A stretch of 64,000 nt of DNA, from the NCBI RefSeq assembly GCF_001552195.1, contig NZ_BCQS01000006.1:186001-250000 (forward strand). The letters run 5' to 3'. Source of the stretch: Actinomadura latina NBRC 106108. Lineage in GTDB: Bacteria; Actinomycetota; Actinomycetes; Streptosporangiales; Streptosporangiaceae. Below are positions 42,562 through 51,337 of the stretch, one piece after another (position 1 is the stretch's first letter; each line of letters starts with the position of its first letter). Both the position numbers and the translations under genes were made by a program. Below the pieces are notes generated by a model, which did not search any database, was not told the origin of the DNA, and saw nothing but the letters and a program-made list of their open reading frames with translations.

Positions 42562-43641
42562 ATGATCTCCGCGATCGTCTGGGGCACCGGCAATGTGGGG
42601 CGGCTCGCCCTGCGCGCCGTCGACGCCCATCCGGCGCTGACCCTCACCGGTGTGATCGTCCACGACGAGGGCAAGGCCGGACGGGACGCGGGCGACCTCG
42701 CCGGCCTCGGCCGCGACCTCGGCGTCGCCGCGACCACCGACGCTGAGGCCCTCCTCGCCACCCGCCCGCAGGCCGTCGTCTACGCGGCGTCCGGCGACAT
42801 CCGCCCGGACGAGGCGCTCGCCGACATCCTGACGGCGATCCGCGCCGGCGCCGTGGTCGTCACGCCCGCGCTGTACGCGCTCTACGACCAGCGCAACGCG
42901 CCCCCCGAGATGCGGGAGGCGGTACTGGACGCGATCGCCGAGGGCGGCGGCTCGCTGTTCGTCTCCGGCGTCGACCCGGGCTGGGGCAACGACGTCCTGC
43001 CGCTGATGATCAGCGGGCTCGGCGGCGTCATCGACGTCGTCCGCTGCCAGGAGATCTTCGACTACTCCACCTACGACCAGCCCGACTCCGTCCGGTACCT
43101 GGTCGGCATGGGCCAGCCCATGGACTACGAACCGCCCATGCTCGCCGCGACCGTCCCGACCATGGTGTGGGGCGGGCAGGTCCGGCTGATGGCGCGCGCG
43201 CTCGGCGTCGAGCTGGACGAGATCCGCGAGACCCTGGAGCGGCGTCCGCTGGACGACACCGTCACCACCGCGTCCATGGGCGACTTCGAGAAGGGCACCC
43301 AGGGCGCGGTCCGGTTCGAAGTGCAGGGCATCGTCGAGGGCGAACCCCGCATCGTGGTCGAGCACGTCACCCGCATCCACGCGTCCTGCGCGCCCGACTG
43401 GCCCGTGCCGCCGGACGGCGACGGCGCCCACCGCGTGATCATCGAAGGCGACCCGCGCATCGAGGTCACGGTCGAGGCCACCGACGAGCACGGCAACCGC
43501 GCCGCGGGCGGCAACGCCACCGCCGTAGGGCGGCTCGTCGGCGCGATCGACTGGCTGGTGGACGCCGAACCCGGACTCTACGACGCGCTCGACGTCCCGC
43601 TGCGTCCCGCCGTGGGCAGGCTCGGAGGCACCCGCTCATGA
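42562..43641 (+). CDS. DapB-like NAD(P)-dependent dehydrogenase
   Basis: The 359-residue protein starts with a Rossmann motif, AIVWGTGNVGRLALRAV, and has VVYAASGDIRPDEALADI and LFVSGVDPGWGNDVLPLMISG. This matches the dihydrodipicolinate-reductase-like group annotated in actinobacteria beside steroid or amino-acid catabolic genes; 2,4-diaminopentanoate dehydrogenase is a distant relative. The true substrate is not known. It is divergent from cholesterol oxidase and overlaps the CMD gene by four bases. Regulation by a KstR2-like TetR protein is suggested by the upstream site. Confidence 0.82.
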   Translation: MISAIVWGTGNVGRLALRAVDAHPALTLTGVIVHDEGKAGRDAGDLAGLGRDLGVAATTDAEALLATRPQAVVYAASGDIRPDEALADILTAIRAGAVVVTPALYALYDQRNAPPEMREAVLDAIAEGGGSLFVSGVDPGWGNDVLPLMISGLGGVIDVVRCQEIFDYSTYDQPDSVRYLVGMGQPMDYEPPMLAATVPTMVWGGQVRLMARALGVELDEIRETLERRPLDDTVTTASMGDFEKGTQGAVRFEVQGIVEGEPRIVVEHVTRIHASCAPDWPVPPDGDGAHRVIIEGDPRIEVTVEATDEHGNRAAGGNATAVGRLVGAIDWLVDAEPGLYDALDVPLRPAVGRLGGTRS

Positions 43642-44120
43642 ACCTCGACGTCCCTGACGGCAAGGACCCGATCCAGTACGCGTGGGGCGAGATGGTGCCG
43701 GGCATCGGTCCCGCCGCGTCCAACCTCTCGCTCGCCGTCTACGCGCACACCACGCTCGGCCTCCGCGAGTTCGAGGCCGCCCGGCTCCGCATCGCGCAGA
43801 TCAACGGGTGCGTGTTCTGCCTCGACTGGCGGACGGAACGCGACGGCGAGAAGGTCGAGGACGAGTTCGCCGGCGCCGTCACCGAATGGCGCACCACCGG
43901 CCGCTTCGACGACCGGACCCGCCTCGCCGCCGAGTACGCCGAGCGGTACGCCCTCGACCACCACGGCCTGGACGAGGAGTTCTGGGACCGCATGACCGCG
44001 CACTACACCCAGCGCGAGATCGTCGAACTGAGCATGTGCATCGGCTCCTGGCTCGCCTTCGGCCGCCTCAACCACGTCCTGGGCCTCGACACCATGTGCA
44101 TGCTGCCCAAGCCGTCCTAG
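43638..44120 (+). CDS. Carboxymuconolactone decarboxylase-family protein (AhpD-like)
   Basis: The 160-residue helical protein has FEAARLRIAQINGCVFCLDWRTERDG, in which the CMD/AhpD motif CxxC is reduced to CVFC with the following His replaced by Asp-Trp. Residues after 120 contain REIVELSMCIGSWLAFGRLNHVLGLD, the second CMD helix pair. Such proteins act as peroxidase-type disulphide reductants or as small lyases. ATG overlaps the stop of the dehydrogenase (ATGA), so they are co-translated and probably metabolically linked. Confidence 0.82.
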   Translation: MNLDVPDGKDPIQYAWGEMVPGIGPAASNLSLAVYAHTTLGLREFEAARLRIAQINGCVFCLDWRTERDGEKVEDEFAGAVTEWRTTGRFDDRTRLAAEYAERYALDHHGLDEEFWDRMTAHYTQREIVELSMCIGSWLAFGRLNHVLGLDTMCMLPKPS

Positions 44121-44134
44121 CCCCCGCCGACCCG

Positions 44135-45406
44135 TCAGGTAGCCGGCGTTCTCACCCCGGCGGGCGTGCGGATCAGGAAGGTGCCCGCCAGCACCACCAG
44201 GCCGGACGCCGCCAGCACGAACTGGCCCGGCGCCAGGCCGAGCGGGGACGCGCCGGCCTCCTTCAGCAGGTCGGCCGCGCCGCCCGACAGCAGCGCCGCG
44301 AGCGCCAGCCCGAACCGCAGCACGGCGTGGAACGCGGTCAGCGCCAGGTTCCGCTCCACCCCGCTGAGCGACTCCTGGAGGTAGGTGATGCCGCCGACCA
44401 GGGCGCTCGTCGCGGCGGCGCCGAAGAGGACGGCCCCGATGAACGACCACGTGATCGACCCCAGCACGCCCATCAGCGCGATCACGATGCCCTGCGCGGC
44501 CGTCCCGAGCCGGACCTGCGTCATCAGGCTTCCCGCCTTCCGGTGGATCAGCAGCAGGCCCGCGAGGGCGCCCACGCCGAACAGCACCACCAGCGTGCCG
44601 AACCCGACCGCGCCCGCGTCCAGGACGTTCTTCACGAACACCACGCCGAGCGAGAACAGCGCGCCCAGCCCGAGCGCCACCACCGCGACGCCCGGCAGGA
44701 CGCCGCGCACCACCGGAAGCCGCAGCGCGCTGAAGAAGCCGCCCTGCGCCTCCTTCTCGCTGTGCTCCATCTCCGCCCGCTCGACCGGGCCGGGCCCGAG
44801 GTCGGGGATCGAGCGGATGGCGAAGTACGACACGAGGTACGTCACCGCGTTCAGCCAGAAGACGACGACGTACCGCCAGTGGCCCTCCCAGCCCGCCATG
44901 TTCGACAGCCACAGCAGCAGCCCGAACGCCCCCGCGCCCAGCGGGATCATCCCGTAGGACGTCGCCATCGTGATGCCGTTGGCGAGCTCCAGCGTGGCGG
45001 TGTCGTGCTTGTCCTCCTCGTCCTCGATGAGGAACGGGATCGCCGCGTCCCGGGCCGGCAGGAACATCAGCCCCACGACCTCGATCAGGAACGCCCAGAC
45101 GTACACCCACACCAGCCACGGCACGATCGGCAGCGCCAGCGCCATGCCCGTCCGGATCATGTCCGACCACAGCATCACGCTGCGCCGCCGCCACCGCGTC
45201 ACCACCCGCGCCGCCACCGGCGCGCCCACCGCGGACGGGAGCAGCCGCAGCACCAGCACCCCGCCCACCGCCGTCGTGGAGCCGCTCAATTCCAGGACGA
45301 AGTACATGAGCGCGAGCGTGCCCATCCAGTCGCCGAACGAGGAGACCGTCTGACCGACGATGAGCCGCCGGAAATCCCGGCGGCTCAGCTGCTCCTTGAG
45401 TCCCAT
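44135..45406 (-). CDS. MFS transporter
   Basis: The 423-residue protein has twelve hydrophobic segments. It begins SRRDFRRLIVGQTVSSFGDWMGTLALMYFVLELSGS, the opening of MFS_3/MdfA-like exporters, and has the loop RVVTRWRRRSVMLWSDMIRTGMAL after helix 3. A central cytoplasmic loop holds acidic residues (DLGPGPVERAEMEHSEKEAQ). It may be an efflux pump; substrate unknown. Its start lies inside the last 22 bases of the glycosyltransferase gene. Confidence 0.85.
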   Translation of the reverse strand: MGLKEQLSRRDFRRLIVGQTVSSFGDWMGTLALMYFVLELSGSTTAVGGVLVLRLLPSAVGAPVAARVVTRWRRRSVMLWSDMIRTGMALALPIVPWLVWVYVWAFLIEVVGLMFLPARDAAIPFLIEDEEDKHDTATLELANGITMATSYGMIPLGAGAFGLLLWLSNMAGWEGHWRYVVVFWLNAVTYLVSYFAIRSIPDLGPGPVERAEMEHSEKEAQGGFFSALRLPVVRGVLPGVAVVALGLGALFSLGVVFVKNVLDAGAVGFGTLVVLFGVGALAGLLLIHRKAGSLMTQVRLGTAAQGIVIALMGVLGSITWSFIGAVLFGAAATSALVGGITYLQESLSGVERNLALTAFHAVLRFGLALAALLSGGAADLLKEAGASPLGLAPGQFVLAASGLVVLAGTFLIRTPAGVRTPAT

Positions 45407-46560
45407 ACGGGCTCCATCCCCGGGCTGGCGTGCGACGGCGAATCGGCGTACGGGGAGTCCGACAGCAGGGCGGCGAGCCTTCCGGCGGCCGCGTCCCAGC
45501 TCCAGTTCTCGCACGCCCACTCGCGGCCGGCCGCCCCCATCGCGGCGGCCCGCCCGGGCGAGGCGAGCAGCCGGTGCAGGGTCAGCGCCAGCTCGTCCGG
45601 GCGGGTCGCGTCCACCAGCACGCCCGTCCGCCCGTCGACCAGCGACGCCGGGCTGCCGCCCGACCGGCCGACCACCACCGGCAGCCCCGCCGCGGACGCC
45701 TCCAGCACCGACAGCCCCAGCCCCTCCGTCTGCAGCCCGCGCCGGTCGTCGCGGCACGGCAGCGTGAACACGTCGGCGGCGGCGTAGTAGCGCGGCAGGT
45801 CGGCGGCGGACACGAGCCCGGTCAGCGTGACCGCGCCCGGCGCGCACCGGTCCGCCATCTCCTGCAGCCGGTGCCGCATCGGGCCGTCCCCGACGATGAC
45901 CAGCCGCGCGTCCGGCCGCCTCCGCACCACGTCGCCCCACGCTCGGACCAGCATGTCGTGGCCCTTGCGGCGGACGAGCCGGGCCACGCTGAGCACCACG
46001 GGGCCCGTGCCGAGCCCGTGCCGCCGCCGGACCGCCGAACCGTCCAGGCCGGGCCGGAACCGGACCGTGTCCACGGCGCCCGCGAGCCGCGCCAGCCGCG
46101 TCCGGTCCCCGACGGCGCCCGCCACCTCCGGCAGCGTCGTGTCGCACAGGTGCGTCAGCACGTCGAACGACCGGGCCGCCGCCCGCAGCGCCGCCCGCGT
46201 CGGCGGCGCCCGGAACCAGCCGAGCTCCTGCCCGTGCGCCGAGCCGACCAGCCACCGCACGCCCGCGGCCCGCACCAGCGGCGCGTACATCCCGAACGGC
46301 GCCGCCGCCGTGATCCACCCCGCCTCGATCCGGTACCGCGCCACCAGCCGCCGCAGCCCGCGGAACAGCAGGTACCCGCGCCGCCGCACCACCGGGAAGC
46401 CCAGCCCGGCGTCGAACTCCGCCGCCCCGGGCCGCGCCGGCGCCACCACGACCACCCGATCCGCCGGCAGCCGCCGCACCAGCTCCCAGGTGAACGTCTG
46501 CACACCGCCCGGTTCAGGGGGAAAGTGCCCGGTCAGCACCAAGGTTCGCGGGATCTCCAT
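45385..46560 (-). CDS. GT4-family glycosyltransferase
   Basis: The 391-residue enzyme has the GT-B layout: LVLTGHFPPEPGGVQTFTWELVRRL at the N-terminus with the acceptor-side glycine loop, VVLSVARLVRRKGHDMLVRAW in the centre, and RRGLQTEGLGLSVLEASAAGLPVVVGRSGGSPASLVDG near the end with the E-x7-E sugar-nucleotide motif. It resembles PimB/PimC-like mannosyltransferases, but the sugar cannot be stated. The tail overlaps the MFS gene start, which hints at making and exporting a glycosylated product. Confidence 0.87.
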   Translation of the reverse strand: MEIPRTLVLTGHFPPEPGGVQTFTWELVRRLPADRVVVVAPARPGAAEFDAGLGFPVVRRRGYLLFRGLRRLVARYRIEAGWITAAAPFGMYAPLVRAAGVRWLVGSAHGQELGWFRAPPTRAALRAAARSFDVLTHLCDTTLPEVAGAVGDRTRLARLAGAVDTVRFRPGLDGSAVRRRHGLGTGPVVLSVARLVRRKGHDMLVRAWGDVVRRRPDARLVIVGDGPMRHRLQEMADRCAPGAVTLTGLVSAADLPRYYAAADVFTLPCRDDRRGLQTEGLGLSVLEASAAGLPVVVGRSGGSPASLVDGRTGVLVDATRPDELALTLHRLLASPGRAAAMGAAGREWACENWSWDAAAGRLAALLSDSPYADSPSHASPGMEPVWDSRSS

Positions 46561-46799
46561 GCGTCAACGACTTCCCGCACAGCCGCCCTCCAACCAACGC
46601 GCGGGTGGGCTACCGAACGATGACCGAGTCTTTGGGGCGTCCTCGTCTGCCGTCCAGCCGTCGTGGCTCTTGCCGGCGCCAAGGGTCACCTGGCGAAACC
46701 CGGTCAATACGCACAGAATCCCGGAATGGTGCGTCAGTGTGTCGCATGCGAGTGTCATGATGCAGTCAAGGGACGGTATGCGAGTGGAGTGGGAGCCAG

Positions 46800-47456
46800 G
46801 TGCCCAGAAGATCACAGGAGCGGGAGCACCGGCCGGTCGCAGAGTTCATCACCGGCCTGGCATCGCGGGTGTATGAAGGGCAGATCAAGCTTCCCAAGTT
46901 CCAGCGTGAATTCGTCTGGACGCGAGGCCAGATTATCGATCTCCTCGACTCGATCGCCCGGAACTACCCGATCGGCAGCCTGCTGCTGTGGCGAAGAGAT
47001 CTTCCGCTCGCCAGCGAACGCGCCATAGCCGGCCTGCCGATCGACCCTCGTGACAACAAGAACGTCACCGCCTACTTGCTTGACGGCTGCCAGCGCCTCT
47101 CCACGATCTGCGGCGCGCTCCACTGGGAGCCGGATGACCCGCGCAGCAAGTGGAACTTGGCATATGACCTGCGCGAAGAGCGTTTTCTGCATCGCGAGGA
47201 CTTGGACGATCCACCGGCCCACCAGGTACCGCTACGATTCCTGACCGATCCGTCGGCCTTCTTCAAACGGGTCACGAGGCTGCCCGAGGAACAGGAGAAC
47301 AGGGCGGAGCTCCTGTTCAACAGATTCGCCCAATACGAAGTCGCCGTGGTAACGCTCGAAGCCACGTCGATCACCGAGGTCGGACGCATCTTCGAGCGTG
47401 TCAACACCCGGGGCACGCCGCTCACCACCGTGGAGATCGTCCGCGCTGCCACTTGG
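46800..47456 (+). pseudogene. 5' part of a GmrSD-like restriction gene (DUF262), cut by IS1380
   Basis: The first 219 codons encode a DUF262 domain: KLPKFQREFVWTRGQIIDLLDSIARNYPIGSLLLWRRD, YLLDGCQRLSTI, and RIFERVNTRGTPLTTVEIVRA. The nucleotide-binding motif is normally DGQQR; here it is DGCQR. The reading frame enters the insertion after ACTTGG and stops at once. Joined to 49190-50224 across one TTGG it would give an uninterrupted 563-residue protein. GmrSD enzymes are type IV, modification-dependent restriction systems. GTG 46800 has GGGAG four bases upstream. Confidence 0.85.
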
Positions 47457-47645
47457 CCTTGATCGTTCATGGGGTGTGCGGGATGTCCCGGTGGGCTGGT
47501 GAGTTGGTTTCTGCTCGGTCGTTTTGATGGTGTTGTCAAGGAGCGGGGTATCGCCGGTGCCCCGCTGTCGTGCGGGGTGGGCGCCGGTTCCACGGGCCGG
47601 GCGGGTTTCCTCGGGGTTGTCGGCTCTGGGTGGGGTTGGTACTGG

Positions 47646-49067
47646 TCAGCCGCTGGGGTTGAGGGCGAGGCCGAACTCCAGGCAGGCAGCGAGTTGGCGG
47701 GCCCAGGGCCAGGTGGCGGGGACGCGGATCTTTCGTTTGCGCTGGCCGCGGGTGATGCGGGCGGCGGTGTGCAGGATCTGGTAGCGGAGTGTGGCGGGTT
47801 CGGCTTTGGCGAGGTCGCCGGTCAGGCACAGCAGTTGCAGCCAGCGCAGCAGGTCGCAGGCGATGGCGGCGGCGTCGCACCATGCCTGGTTGATGGTGAA
47901 CGAGTTGGAGGGCATGTGCCCCAGACCGGTGGCTTTCGCGCAGCGGATGCGGTCCTCGACCCGGGCTTGGGGGCGGTGGCGGGCTTCCAGGAACTGGATG
48001 TCGCGGTGGGCGGAGTTGGTGGCGTGCAGTTGGTAGCGCCACCCGTCGGCTTCTTCCAGCAGGGACAGTTGGGCGCCGGAGGAGGGGCGTTCGCGGCGGC
48101 AGATGATCCGCAGCGGTTTCGGCCAGGTCGCCAGTTGGTCGCCGGCGGCCGAGTGGCGCAGCAGCCCGGTCAGTTCCACGACCCCGGCGTCATCGTCATC
48201 GCGGGCGTCGCCGTGCCGGTCCAGCACGCTCTGCCAGGCTGTTTCGGGGACTTGGGTGATCGCGGTCTTCTCTCGTTCGCCCAGGTCCCACCCGGCCGAG
48301 TACTCCAGGCGGCGTCCGGGCCGGGCGCCGGTGGCGTGCAGGTGGTCGATCAGGGCGTGGGAGGCGCCGGCGCCGTCGATGGTGACCAGCAGGTTCCGGC
48401 GGTGCGGCCGGGGGATCTGCTCGATCGAGGCGTCCAGTACGGCGATGTGGTCGGCGGCGGTGTTGCTGCCCGCGTTGCCGGGCCGCAGCAGGGTCACCAG
48501 GTTCTCGGCGGTGTTGTCGCACCAGCTGGTCAGCGGGTGATGCCCGTAGGTGCCCTTGAACGTCCCGGCCGCCTTCTCCTTGTCGGAGTGCGCGATGACC
48601 AGGGTGGCGTCCAGCCGGATCACCACCTGCCGCCCCAGGTCGGTGCCGGCCACGCGCGAGGGCGGGATGCCGCCGTGCCGGGCGGCGATCAGCTTCCACA
48701 CCTTCGCGCGGATCTTCTTGCGCGCCGCCGCGACCCGGTCGCGCTGGAGCGGGCCGATCTCGTTCAGCGTGCGCCACAGCGTGGAGTCGGAGGCCACTTC
48801 CCCGTACAGTTCGTGCTGATCGCGCAGCGTGGCCAGATGGCCCAGCACCCGCCCGCCGTCGGCGATCATCACCGCCGTGTCGGCCAGGACCCGGCCCCGG
48901 TCGTGCACGACCTCGCGGCCCGGCCGTGCCAGTGCCCGCGATAGCTCGCCGGTCAGCCCCAGCCCGTCAGCGATCAACCGCAACGCGGCCGACCCGGTGT
49001 GGTTGACCACCCCGCCTCCGGCCACATCCACGGCCAGGTCCTTGGACCATCCGGTAAGATCTGCCAC
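47646..49067 (-). CDS. IS1380-family transposase
   Basis: The 473-residue protein matches IS1380 transposases. Residues after about 150 hold VIRLDATLVIAHSDKEKAAGTFKGTYGHHPL, where the first catalytic Asp lies, and NLLVTIDGAGASHALIDHL with the second. The acid of the third motif is probably in RVEDRIRCAKATGLGHMPSNSF, a signature region of the family. GTG 49067 is preceded by GGAG ten bases away; the frame also reaches TTG 49109. An eight-base inverted repeat covers this start region. Confidence 0.9.
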   Translation of the reverse strand: MADLTGWSKDLAVDVAGGGVVNHTGSAALRLIADGLGLTGELSRALARPGREVVHDRGRVLADTAVMIADGGRVLGHLATLRDQHELYGEVASDSTLWRTLNEIGPLQRDRVAAARKKIRAKVWKLIAARHGGIPPSRVAGTDLGRQVVIRLDATLVIAHSDKEKAAGTFKGTYGHHPLTSWCDNTAENLVTLLRPGNAGSNTAADHIAVLDASIEQIPRPHRRNLLVTIDGAGASHALIDHLHATGARPGRRLEYSAGWDLGEREKTAITQVPETAWQSVLDRHGDARDDDDAGVVELTGLLRHSAAGDQLATWPKPLRIICRRERPSSGAQLSLLEEADGWRYQLHATNSAHRDIQFLEARHRPQARVEDRIRCAKATGLGHMPSNSFTINQAWCDAAAIACDLLRWLQLLCLTGDLAKAEPATLRYQILHTAARITRGQRKRKIRVPATWPWARQLAACLEFGLALNPSG

Positions 49068-49070
49068 CTG

Positions 49071-49139
49071 AAAAGTGCTCCTCGATCCGGGATGAACAAG
49101 CCTTCGCAACGCTTATTATCCCAGGTCAGGGGCACTTTT
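49071..49139 (-). repeat. Inverted repeat over the transposase translation start
   Basis: AAAAGTGC at 49071-49078 and GCACTTTT at 49132-49139 are exact inverse copies. In a transcript entering from outside the element they would fold over the ribosome site of the transposase. Many insertion sequences limit their own expression this way. Confidence 0.45.
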
Positions 49140-49189
49140 CGCATGCAATCACCTCAGGCCCACGAATTCACGTGAATCGGGGAGGTTGG

Positions 49190-50224
49190 CGGGGCGACTT
49201 CGACCTGCTGGACGCGATCGACCGGGTGCGCGACGCCCTCGCACGCAAGCACTACGGCCAGATCGACCGGATGCTGCTGCTCCGCTCGATCTCCGCGGCA
49301 GCCGGCCTGGGATTTGCGGCCAAGGACATCGAACGCCTGCCCAGCACGTCCGCCGCGACCCTGACGTCGGCCATCGAGCAGACGGAGGACGCCGCCCGAC
49401 GTGCCGTGGACTTCCTCACCACCGAGATCGGAACGCCGACTGCCGAGACGCTCCCCTACCCGAACCAGCTCGCGGTCGTCATCGAGATCTTCCGGCGGCT
49501 CCCGAAGCCGGACGCGCGCCAGTTCGCCGCGATCCGCAGCTGGTTCTGGAGGACGGCGCTGACCGGATACTACGAGGGCTGGAACGCACGGAAGATGGCC
49601 GAGGACCTCGCCGCCGTCCACGCGTTCACGTCCGGTGAGACCAAGAGCATCGAGGTGGACACCGCGCCCTTGAGCTCCCGGCTCTGGCAGTCCCAGCAGT
49701 ACCGGCGCGACAGCGCTAGGACGAAGGCGTTCGCGCTCCTGCTGGCGGCGGCGGGGCCTCGGGACTTGCGCACGGGGCAGCGGATTGACACCGGGCGCGC
49801 CCTGGCGGTGTCCAACGACATGCAGTACCACCACTTCTTCCCGAAGGCGTGGCTCACGCGGGAGGGACGCACCTATGAGCAAGCGAACACGCTGCTCAAC
49901 ATCGTCATGCTGACGGCCATCAGCAACCAGGCCGTGGCGGACCAGGCACCCGCCGCCTACCTCAAGGCCGAGATCGATTTCAGCGGCGAGGAGGAGATGC
50001 GTGCCCGACTGGAGGGCCTTCTCGTATCGCCGCAGGCTTTCGACGCGGCCGTGCGCGGTGACTATCAGGTGTTCCTCACCGCGCGTGCCGAGACGCTTCT
50101 CGCCTGGGCCCAGGACCTCGTCAAGGGCGCCGAGATCGCTGAGCCTCTGGATCATGAGCCCGACCCCGAGGTGACCCGGCGTTCCCATGAGGTCGAAGTC
50201 ATGGACACCGACACCGACGACTGA
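49190..50224 (+). pseudogene. 3' part of the GmrSD-like gene (DUF1524-like nuclease half)
   Basis: The 344 codons continue the broken gene in frame. RGDFDLLDAIDRVRDALARKHYGQIDRMLL ends the DUF262 part. The nuclease-like half carries YHHFFPKAWL and, 20 residues later, NTLLNIVMLTAISNQAVADQAPAAYL, the His...N...N...P spacing of DUF1524 His-Me finger nucleases. The fragment could be made on its own from GTG or ATG codons inside the IS end, but it lacks the nucleotide-dependent domain. The stop lies 54 bases before radC. Confidence 0.82.
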
Positions 50225-50278
50225 GTCCGCTGCGTTCTGTCGGACCCGCCTGCTCTCCTTACCTGGGGAGGTACGCGG

Positions 50279-50932
50279 ATGCGGGTCAAGGACTTGCCCG
50301 AGTCGGACAGGCCGCGCGAACGCCTGCTCCGGCAGGGGCCGCGCGCGCTGTCCGACCGTGAACTGCTGGCGCTGGTCCTCGGCGCTGGGCTGCCGGGCTG
50401 TGACGCCATCGAAGTCGCCGCCCGGCTGATCGATGCTCAAGGATGCCTTACGACCCTGGCCGGCGCCGATGCTTCCTCCCTGAGCCGTCTCCCCGGGATC
50501 GGTCCCGCCAGGGCGGCACGCGTCGCCGCGGCTTTCGAGCTGGCCCGACGCGTGGCGAATGGAGAGGAACGGCGCAGAATCCGCGGTTCCGCCGACCTTG
50601 CCACCGTGGCCGCACCGTTCCTGCGGGGACTGCGGCACGAACGGGTCGTGGTGATCGCCTGCGACGCTGGTGGCCGTGTCCTGCGTGTTCTCCCGTTGAC
50701 GGAGGGTGCCACCGACCGAAGCTTGATCCCCGACCGGGACGTGCTGAGCGCGGTCTTGTCGATCGGCGGCAGCGCGTTCGGCGTGGCGCACAACCACCCC
50801 AGCGGACGCCTTGACCCCAGCCCAACCGACCGCAAGGCGACAGAGCTGCTGCGTGACGCTGCTGAAACGGTCGGCCTCCGCTTCATGGACCACATGATCC
50901 TCACCGAAACGGCCTGGTCCCGTATCCCGTGA
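50279..50932 (+). CDS. radC: RadC/JAB-domain protein
   Basis: The 217-residue protein has the RadC layout: MRVKDLPESDRPRERLL, a helix-hairpin-helix (LSRLPGIGPARAARVAAAFELARR), and a JAB/MPN domain with the metal motif FGVAHNHPSGRLDPSPTDRKAT. Bacterial RadC is not truly a repair gene; the MPN metalloprotease-like fold is common in mobile and defence loci. It lies next to the GmrSD-like gene with GGGGAGG before the ATG. A link to that restriction gene is plausible, not shown. Confidence 0.9.
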   Translation: MRVKDLPESDRPRERLLRQGPRALSDRELLALVLGAGLPGCDAIEVAARLIDAQGCLTTLAGADASSLSRLPGIGPARAARVAAAFELARRVANGEERRRIRGSADLATVAAPFLRGLRHERVVVIACDAGGRVLRVLPLTEGATDRSLIPDRDVLSAVLSIGGSAFGVAHNHPSGRLDPSPTDRKATELLRDAAETVGLRFMDHMILTETAWSRIP

Positions 50933-51337
50933 TCGCACCGGCAATGCACGCGACATTCGCATGCATTGTCCGACTATTCAGCCACGTCAGCGCGCTGATG
51001 ACGACGAGGATGCGGCGCCGAGGCTCGGACTGCCGCGTTATCGAAACATGGCGTGATCTCGGCGTGAAGTCTTGGCATGTCCGCCAGTCAATTGGTCCAG
51101 CTTGCCTGTGCTTCAAGGGGTGGACAGACGATGATCACGCTCTGTCTCCGATTGTCAACTAATTGCGGTCGGCGCCCCCGGCAAGGACGGAGACGACTAT
51201 GTCTCGGATGTGGTTTGACCTGCTGTTTATCCATATGACCTAGATCACAGTACAAGATCGTCTGGAAGTCTTCCCCTGTGTTGATCACGGGGTTACGTTA
51301 GGGCGGCTTTAACAACCCTTTACGCCTTGGGGTCCAT
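50933..51337. other. 405-base gap between radC and the LamG gene
   Basis: The stretch is visibly less G+C-rich than the chromosome to the left. It has short open frames but none with good codon usage or a recognised product. It probably contains the promoter of the DNRLRE/LamG gene; TTGATC near 51282 is a possible -35 box but no convincing partner was found. I see no repeat array, RNA gene or attachment site. Confidence 0.6.

Larger units (their letters stand above)
47457..49185 (-). mobile_element. IS1380-family insertion sequence, 1729 bp
   Basis: The element begins CCTTGATCGTTCATG and, read from the other end, CCTCCCCGATTCACGTG; these termini share CCT and a TTCA block, like other IS1380 elements (ISEcp1 ends with CCTAGATTCTACGT). 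It contains one transposase gene on the minus strand, complete and without stops. The 4-bp duplication TTGG flanks it. The left end holds 190 non-coding bases. The intact gene and short duplication suggest a recent insertion. Confidence 0.88.
47453..49189. repeat. TTGG target-site duplication flanking the IS1380-family element
   Basis: TTGG occurs at 47453-47456 and at 49186-49189. Removing the DNA between, with one copy, restores the open frame of the DUF262 gene exactly. A four-base duplication is the known habit of the IS1380 family. Confidence 0.85.

Noticed and set aside
50929..51162. A 77-codon frame after radC
   Set aside because: It has no ribosome site, irregular codon usage and no recognisable product; the gap is better read as non-coding.
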